A DNA stretch of 29,876 nt from contig CAUJJP010000136.1 in assembly GCA_963205525.1 (NCBI GenBank), positions 1 through 29,876 of the forward strand, given 5' to 3'. The stretch is from Pseudomonadota bacterium. Its GTDB lineage: Bacteria; Pseudomonadota; Gammaproteobacteria; Burkholderiales; Burkholderiaceae. The position numbers and the translations under genes are program-made. Below are positions 24,022-29,876 of this stretch, piece by piece. A model generated the notes under the pieces. That model made no database searches. It saw nothing but the letters and a program-made list of their open reading frames with translations, and was not told where the DNA came from. The first letter of the stretch is position 1; every line of letters begins with the position of its first letter.

Positions 24022-24308
24022 GCGCTGCACCAGCCGGTGGCGGCCACTTCCTTGCCGGGGAAGAGCGCGCACTTGCCGCTGGGGGCCTTGCCGCCCTGGT
24101 ACAGCGCGCAGGCGCCGCAGTGCTGGCCGGGCGCGTACTGCTTGTACCTGGCGCGGTCGGCGCGCGTGGCATCGCTCACATAGCCCAGCGCCTTTGCCTG
24201 TGCCTGGTCCTCCTCGACCAGCGCGGCCCGGGCGTGGCCGGCGGCGAGCAGCCAGGCGGCGGTGCCCGCGGCGGGAATGATGCGGATGAAGTGGCGGCGG
24301 CTGGTCAT
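24003..24308 (-). CDS. High-potential iron-sulfur protein (HiPIP)
   Basis: A 101-residue precursor with a twin-arginine signal (SRRHFIR at 3-9, then a hydrophobic stretch to about 28), as expected for a protein exported with its cluster. Mature HiPIP carries one [4Fe-4S] cluster, held here by C64, C67, C80 and C94 (pattern HCGAC...GKC...GWC). HiPIPs are periplasmic one-electron carriers between the bc1 complex and a reaction centre or terminal oxidase. ATG 24308 has a strong AGGAG. The stop lies inside the TetR gene on the other strand (19-base convergent overlap). The upstream region has a perfect 20-bp palindrome. Confidence 0.93.
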   Translation of the reverse strand: MTSRRHFIRIIPAAGTAAWLLAAGHARAALVEEDQAQAKALGYVSDATRADRARYKQYAPGQHCGACALYQGGKAPSGKCALFPGKEVAATGWCSAYAKRT

Positions 24309-24343
24309 GCGGGGTCTCCTGGGGCTTTCGGCCCGCTGCTCGG

Positions 24344-24363
24344 GGGGTGCCGGCCGGCACCCC
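24344..24363. promoter_or_regulatory. Perfect 20-bp palindrome upstream of the HiPIP gene
   Basis: GGGGTGCCGGCCGGCACCCC is fully self-complementary. It lies 35 bases before the HiPIP start codon and about 120 bases after the stop of the transglutaminase gene on the same strand. It could be a terminator hairpin without a T-run, an operator, or a 5'-UTR stem. I cannot decide between these from sequence. The rest of the gap (24309-24481) shows no gene. Confidence 0.5.
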
Positions 24364-24481
24364 GAATCCAAGGTCAACGTGGCAGGCTGCGGCGGCGTCT
24401 ACAGGTCCGCGCCGCGCCTTGCGTTCTGCAGGCGGCGGGCGGCGGACGGTGGACGGCAATGATGAACGACGCGCAGGCGGC

Positions 24482-26500
24482 TCAGCGCCGACGCGGCGCC
24501 GGCAGGCGTGCTGCCTCGGCCATGAACTGGCGGCGCCAGCGGCGGTCCAGCGGCGGCCGGCCCGGGTGGCCGTAGCGTTCGTGGTCCAGGCGCTCCAGGC
24601 AGCGGGCGAGCGTCTCGCCGGCCGGGCCGAGCGCCTGGCGCACGGCGGCGGCGCGGCTGCGCGGCGGCTCGTGCGCCGCCACCGCCACCCCCAGCCGTGC
24701 CAGCCGCTGCGCGACCTGGCGCTGCAGGCGCTGCCAGGGATCCTGGCGCCAGCGGTCCCACAGGGCCCAGGCTGCGCCCGCCAGGCTGGCCACGCCCAGC
24801 AGCAGGGCGAGCACGGTGGCGAGGTCTCGCCAGTCGGGCTCCTGCATGCCCAGCGCCTCCAGGATGTCGAACTGGCGGCTGCGCGAGTAGTTCAGCACCC
24901 AGTCGTTCCAGCGCTGGTCGACGCGCTCCCACAGGCCGCGCAGCTGCGCCGCCAGGGCCGGGCTGACGGTGTTCAGCGTGCCCGCCACCAGCCCCGGCGT
25001 CGGCACCAGGCTGCGCCCGAGGCGGATGCGGTCCGGCGCCACCGCCGCCGTGGGATCGACCCGCATCCAGCCGGCGCCCGCCTGCCAGACCTCGGCCCAG
25101 GCGTGGGCGTTGCTCTGGCGCACGATGTGCCAGCCGTCGACAGTCACCGGATCGGCTCCCTGGTAGCCGGTGACGATGCGCGCCGGCACCCCCAGCACGC
25201 GCATGACGACGACGAAGGCGCTCGCGAAGTGTTCGCAGAATCCCTGCCGGCGATCGAGCCAGAACTCGTCGATCGCGTCCGCCGAGGTGTAGGCGCCCGG
25301 TGCCAGGGTGTAGACGTAGCCGGCGGCGCGGATGTGGCCCAGCACCGCCGCTGCCAGCGTGCGCGCGTCGGCGCTGCGCAGTTCGGGGCGGCGCCGCAGC
25401 TCGCTCGCCCACTGGCGGGTGCGCGGGTTCTGCGCCGGTGCCAGCGCCAGCGCCTCGCGCAGGGTCTCGTCGCTGTCGCGCGGGCCGTAGCGGTAGTGCG
25501 TCCAGGCCTGGACCGTCATCGCGATGCGGGTGTCCAGCGGGCGGTCGGCGACCCACTGCTGGTCCGGCCGCAGCCGCAAGCTGAAGCCATGCGCCTGCGG
25601 CGTGTAGGCGGGGTCGCTGCCAGCCAGCTCCAGCAGCGGCAGCGCGGGCAGGCGGCTGGGCTCCAGCATCAGCTCGTAGCGCAGCGGGCGGCCGAGCAGC
25701 TCGGGCGCAGGCTCGGGCTCCGGGTGCTCGATGCGGGTCCAGGTGCGGCCGTCGAAACGGGTCAGCACCGGGCCGCGGAAGTACATCGCCTCGCCCGGTG
25801 GCGCGCCGTCGATGAAGCGCAGCCGCATCGCGATCGAGTCGTCGTTCGCCAGCTCGGCGACACCGCCAAGCTCCATCGACCCCGACAAGCCGGTGCGCCC
25901 GCCAGCATCGCCCGGCAGGCCCCACAGCGGACCGATGCGCGGGAACAGCAGGAACAGCACCAGCATCACCGGCAGCCCCCAGAGGGCGCTGCGCGCCGCG
26001 ACCCGGCCCGCCGACCACAGCGAGGGCACGCCGACCGGCATGTGGGCCAGCGCCAGCGCGCTCAGCAGTCCCCAGACCGCGACCAGCATCGCCCCTGCCA
26101 CCAGCGGCGACTGCGAGTACAGGAAGTTGGTGAGCACGAGGAAGAAGCCGAGCAGGAACACCACCAGGGCGTCGCGCCGGGCGCGCAGCTCCAGCGTCTT
26201 GAGCGCCATCAGCGCCACCAGCAGGGTGACGCCGGCCTCCTTGCCGAGCAGCGTGCCTTCGCTGACCAGGGTCAGCACGATCGCCAGCACCAGGATCGCC
26301 GCCAGCGTCCAGCGGCTGGGCAGGGCGGCGCCGCTGATCGCCAGCCGTGCGCGCACGAGCAGGATCACGGCCGCCAGCGCGCTGCACCAGGGCGCCAGGT
26401 GCAGGGTGTGGGGCGCGATCGTCCAGGCGATGACGGCGAGCTGGAACAAGGTGTCGCGCGCTTCGCGCGGCAGGTGGCGCCAGCGCTCGGGAATGCTCAT
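24482..26500 (-). CDS. Transglutaminase-like membrane protein (DUF3488, TgpA-like)
   Basis: A 672-residue inner-membrane protein. Several hydrophobic segments fill about 15-190 (DUF3488 region). A large periplasmic transglutaminase-core domain follows with the Cys-His-Asp triad visible at C422 (RQGFCEHFASAF), H466 (SNAHAWAEVW) and D482 (MRVDPTAA). Another membrane segment (about 555-577) and a DUF4129-like cytosolic tail close the protein. This is the architecture of Pseudomonas TgpA, reported as important for growth there. The ATG overlaps the DUF58 gene stop (ATGA). Together with MoxR and DUF58 it forms a widespread three-gene operon of unclear function. Confidence 0.93.
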   Translation of the reverse strand: MSIPERWRHLPREARDTLFQLAVIAWTIAPHTLHLAPWCSALAAVILLVRARLAISGAALPSRWTLAAILVLAIVLTLVSEGTLLGKEAGVTLLVALMALKTLELRARRDALVVFLLGFFLVLTNFLYSQSPLVAGAMLVAVWGLLSALALAHMPVGVPSLWSAGRVAARSALWGLPVMLVLFLLFPRIGPLWGLPGDAGGRTGLSGSMELGGVAELANDDSIAMRLRFIDGAPPGEAMYFRGPVLTRFDGRTWTRIEHPEPEPAPELLGRPLRYELMLEPSRLPALPLLELAGSDPAYTPQAHGFSLRLRPDQQWVADRPLDTRIAMTVQAWTHYRYGPRDSDETLREALALAPAQNPRTRQWASELRRRPELRSADARTLAAAVLGHIRAAGYVYTLAPGAYTSADAIDEFWLDRRQGFCEHFASAFVVVMRVLGVPARIVTGYQGADPVTVDGWHIVRQSNAHAWAEVWQAGAGWMRVDPTAAVAPDRIRLGRSLVPTPGLVAGTLNTVSPALAAQLRGLWERVDQRWNDWVLNYSRSRQFDILEALGMQEPDWRDLATVLALLLGVASLAGAAWALWDRWRQDPWQRLQRQVAQRLARLGVAVAAHEPPRSRAAAVRQALGPAGETLARCLERLDHERYGHPGRPPLDRRWRRQFMAEAARLPAPRRR

Positions 26501-27447
26501 GACCAGGTCGCCAGCCGCTCCAGCGCCAGCCGGCGGTGGCTGTCGCCCTGCGCCGCCTGCAACTCCACGCCCGGCAGGCGCAGCCCCCAGACCAGGCCGC
26601 GGCGCTCGGCCTGCTCGATCCAGGCCGCGAGCCGGGACATCCTGGCCTCGGTGTCGCCGCTGGCCAGCGCCCAGTCCAGCCACAGCTCGCGGCTGCCGCT
26701 GGCAGCGGTTTCGCGGCTGACGAGCTCGCCGCTGCGCGCGACCTTCTTCCACACCACCTGGCGCAGCGTGTCGCCGCGCCGCCAGGGTCGCACGCCGTCG
26801 AGCTCGCCGCCCGGCGCGCGCTGCGCGGACGGCTGCTCACCCGGCGCTGCCTGCGCCACCGGCAGCAGGGGCGCCGGGTGCTCCGGGCGCGGCCAGGCGA
26901 GCAGCCGGGACGTCGGGCGCCAGACCGTCCAGGCGCGGAAGAAGCCGAAGGGGAATCCGGTCTCGACCACGATGGGCGGCACCGTGTGCCAGCCGCGCCG
27001 CTGCGGCACCACGCTCAGGGTGGCGCCGGCCTGGCCACCGGCCGGCACGTCGACCGCGGTCCAGGTCTGGCCGCGTCGGCCGCGTTCGCGCCAGCGCACC
27101 GCCAGCGCATGGCGGGCGCGGTCCGGGCTGTCCAGCACCACCTCCAGCAGCAGCGGCTCGCCGACGTAGCCGGGCGGCCCGGGGCGGATGCGCAGCGTCA
27201 GTCCGCGCAGGCTGGCGTGGGTGACGTGCATGGACACCGCCGCCGCCCCGGTGAGCAGGAAGGCCAGCACATAGCCCAGGTTGAGCTGGTAATTGATGGC
27301 GGTGACCAGGATCAGCAGCAGCAGGGCGGCGAAGGTCCAGCCGCCGCGGGTGGGCAGGATGTAGATGTTGCGCTGGCCCAGGGTCCAGGTGTCGGCCTCG
27401 GGCAGGCGGGCGACGAACCAGTCCTCCAGGCGCCTGAGCAGGCCCAT
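26497..27447 (-). CDS. DUF58-domain protein
   Basis: A 316-residue protein with two N-terminal membrane segments (about 30-75), a beta-rich middle and the DUF58 signature ELDGVRPWRRGDTLRQVVWKKVAR followed by LVSRE in the C-terminal half. DUF58 proteins are von-Willebrand-A-like in fold and occur next to MoxR ATPases, which may act as chaperones for them. The start at 27447 (M-G-L-L-R-R) is two bases after the moxR stop. The stop overlaps the transglutaminase start. Confidence 0.9.
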   Translation of the reverse strand: MGLLRRLEDWFVARLPEADTWTLGQRNIYILPTRGGWTFAALLLLILVTAINYQLNLGYVLAFLLTGAAAVSMHVTHASLRGLTLRIRPGPPGYVGEPLLLEVVLDSPDRARHALAVRWRERGRRGQTWTAVDVPAGGQAGATLSVVPQRRGWHTVPPIVVETGFPFGFFRAWTVWRPTSRLLAWPRPEHPAPLLPVAQAAPGEQPSAQRAPGGELDGVRPWRRGDTLRQVVWKKVARSGELVSRETAASGSRELWLDWALASGDTEARMSRLAAWIEQAERRGLVWGLRLPGVELQAAQGDSHRRLALERLATWS

Positions 27448-27449
27448 GT

Positions 27450-28376
<927 letters not shown>

Positions 28377-28412
28377 CCGCACGATGTTGCACCAAAGGCC
28401 AGCCGCCCGCGC

Positions 28413-29348
28413 ATGAGCACCGCTTTCTATTCGCACGCCGAGTGCCGTTTGCACGACATGGGTGTCGGCCACCCGGAGTGCCCGCAACGGCTGGACGCGA
28501 TCCAGGATCAGTTGCGCGCGAGCGGGCTGGACATCGCGCTGGACTTCCTGGACGCGCCCGAGGCGACGCTGGAGCAGCTCGAGCGCGCGCACACCACGGG
28601 CTACGTGCTGCAGCTGCGCGACACCATGGCGCGCGTCGCCGCCAGCGGCGAGACGAAGGCGATGGACCCCGACACCATCGTCTGCCCGGCGACCTGGCAG
28701 GCCGCGCTGCGCGCCGCCGGTGCCGCGGTGGCGGCGACCGACCGCGTGCTCGCCGGCCAGGCCGAGAACGCCTTCTGCGCCGTGCGCCCGCCGGGCCACC
28801 ACGCCACGCGCGACGAGACGATGGGCTTTTGCTTCTTCAACAACGTCGCGGTGGCGGCGCGCCACGCGCTGGACGTGCACGGTCTGCAGCGGGTGGCGAT
28901 CATCGACTTCGACGTCCACCACGGCAACGGCACCGAGGACATCATCGCCGGCGACGAGCGGGTGCTGATGTGCAGCTTCTTCCAGCATCCGCTGTACCCG
29001 CACAGCGGCGCCGTGCCCAAGGGCAGCAACATGATCAACCTGCCGGTGCCGCCCTACACCCGCGGGCCGGAGATCCGGCAGATGATCGAGCAGGCCTGGC
29101 TGCCGGCGCTGGAGGCCTACCGGCCGCAGATGATCTTCATCTCTGCCGGCTTCGACGCCCACCGCGAGGACGACCTCGGCCAGCTCGGGCTGGTGGAGGC
29201 CGACTACGAGTGGATCACGCGCCAGGTCATGGCGGTCGCCGAGCGCCACGCCGGCGGGCGCATCGTCTCCTGCCTGGAGGGCGGCTACGCGCTGTCGGCG
29301 CTGGCGCGCAGCGTGGTGGCGCACCTGCGTGTGCTGAGCGCGGTCTGA
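28413..29348 (+). CDS. Histone-deacetylase-family hydrolase
   Basis: A 311-residue arginase/deacetylase-fold enzyme of the class II HDAC-like bacterial branch. The charge-relay His pair H129-H130 (RPPGHHATRD), the zinc ligands D167 and H169 (DFDVHHGNGTED) and D248 (SAGFDAH), and the catalytic Tyr292 in LEGGY are all present, so it should be active. Bacterial members remove acyl groups from polyamines, acyl-lysines or other small acylated amines; the substrate here cannot be told. Start at ATG 28413 gives the family's usual short N-terminus (STAFYSHAECRLH). Followed 50 bases later by the MscS-type gene. Confidence 0.93.
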   Translation: MSTAFYSHAECRLHDMGVGHPECPQRLDAIQDQLRASGLDIALDFLDAPEATLEQLERAHTTGYVLQLRDTMARVAASGETKAMDPDTIVCPATWQAALRAAGAAVAATDRVLAGQAENAFCAVRPPGHHATRDETMGFCFFNNVAVAARHALDVHGLQRVAIIDFDVHHGNGTEDIIAGDERVLMCSFFQHPLYPHSGAVPKGSNMINLPVPPYTRGPEIRQMIEQAWLPALEAYRPQMIFISAGFDAHREDDLGQLGLVEADYEWITRQVMAVAERHAGGRIVSCLEGGYALSALARSVVAHLRVLSAV

Positions 29349-29398
29349 GCATCGATGGCGGGCGCGATGCGCGGCGGCCGTGAACCCCGGGGCCGGCG

Positions 29399-29876
29399 GT
29401 GAGTGCGGCCGCGGGCTCCGATGAGCTGCTGGCGCTGGCACGTGCGCTGCTGACGCCGACCGCCCTTGCCGAGCTGGCGGTACTGACCGGCTGCCTGGGC
29501 CTGGCCTGGGCGGTGGTGCGGCTGTTGCGCGGGCCCGTGCGACCCGCGAGCTCGATCTGGTTCGGCCGGGCCATCGTCGACGGCGTGCTGTTTCCCCTGC
29601 TCGCCCTGCTGCTGGCCCTGCTGGCGCGCCGGCTGCTGGAAGCCTGGGTGCCGATCGCGGTGTTCCGGGTCGCGCTGCCGGCGTTGATGGCGCTGGCCGC
29701 GATCCGCGTCACGGTGCGCGTGCTGCGCCACACCTATGCCGAGTCGGCGCTCATGGGGGTCGTCGAGCGCAGCGTGTCCTGGCTGGCCTGGCTGGCGACG
29801 CTGGCCTGGGTCACCGGCGTCGCGCCGCTGCTGCTGGCCGAGATGGACGAGCTGCGCTGGACCATGGGCGGCACCC
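29399..29876 (+). CDS. MscS-type mechanosensitive channel, N-terminal part (cut by window edge)
   Basis: A frame opened by a stop at 29381-29383 runs to the window end. Its only usable early start is GTG at 29399 (M-S-A-A-A-G-S-D). The 159 visible residues are hydrophobic with four or so membrane segments, including ELAVLTGCLGLAWAVVRLL, IVDGVLFPLLALLLALLARR and SVSWLAWLATLAWVTG. They match from memory the N-terminal transmembrane region of the larger MscS-family channels found in Burkholderiales. The pore-forming TM3 and MscS beta domain lie beyond the window, so the family call is not confirmed here. No strong Shine-Dalgarno is seen. Confidence 0.7.
   Translation, partial: MSAAAGSDELLALARALLTPTALAELAVLTGCLGLAWAVVRLLRGPVRPASSIWFGRAIVDGVLFPLLALLLALLARRLLEAWVPIAVFRVALPALMALAAIRVTVRVLRHTYAESALMGVVERSVSWLAWLATLAWVTGVAPLLLAEMDELRWTMGGT

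Noticed and set aside
24347..27169. Long plus-strand open frame opposite the transglutaminase and DUF58 genes
   Set aside because: Antisense shadow of genes with intact catalytic residues.

Overview
The window is GC-rich, densely coded bacterial chromosome. It most resembles a betaproteobacterium of the order Burkholderiales (Rubrivivax/Leptothrix/Ideonella-like). The evidence is a homodimeric-type aceE followed by a two-lipoyl aceF and a lipoyl-bearing lpdA, a high-potential iron-sulfur protein, a Bordetella-type ftr iron operon, and the gene order HK-RR-folD-M3 peptidase divergent from aceE. This placement is my inference from protein recognition; no 16S gene or other phylogenetic marker is present. 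No tRNA, rRNA, IS element, prophage or CRISPR array is visible.

Layout. (1) 191-4948 (+) is an iron-uptake operon: P19-type periplasmic protein (ftrA-like), an OprB-like porin with a coiled coil, a small cupredoxin (ftrB-like), and one long membrane protein joining an FTR1 permease (FtrC-like) to a polyferredoxin (FtrD-like). A Fur-box-like sequence lies in front. (2) 4949-5317 is a non-coding stretch. It holds a strong candidate small RNA on the minus strand (three adjoining hairpins ending in a T-run terminator), several palindromes and two short tandem repeats. (3) 5318-7956 (+) carries rmuC and an MFS transporter. (4) 14831 down to 8025 (-) carries a PAS histidine kinase, its FixJ/TodR-like response regulator, a terminator, folD, an oligopeptidase A-like M3 peptidase and a DUF4124-glutaredoxin protein. 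(5) 14958-21252 (+) is the pyruvate dehydrogenase operon aceE-aceF-lpdA. (6) 21352-23057 (-) is a small cluster of two SRPBCC/AHSA1 proteins and a VOC (PhnB-like) protein, with the 5' stub of a second VOC gene between them. A divergent TetR regulator sits at 23218-24021 (+). (7) 24003-24308 (-) encodes a HiPIP. (8) 28376 down to 24482 (-) is the moxR-DUF58-transglutaminase (tgpA-like) operon, divergent from a histone-deacetylase-family gene (28413-29348, +). (9) A MscS-type channel gene starts at 29399 and runs off the window.

Most coding content is conventional. The points most worth a second look are the minus-strand RNA near 4975-5057, the FtrC-FtrD fusion with an inserted porin gene, the response regulator that lacks any usable canonical start codon while the kinase frame runs on through it, the VOC gene remnant beside a seven-copy 13-bp repeat, and a scatter of 7-, 9-, 12- and 13-bp tandem repeats at gene ends and in linkers.
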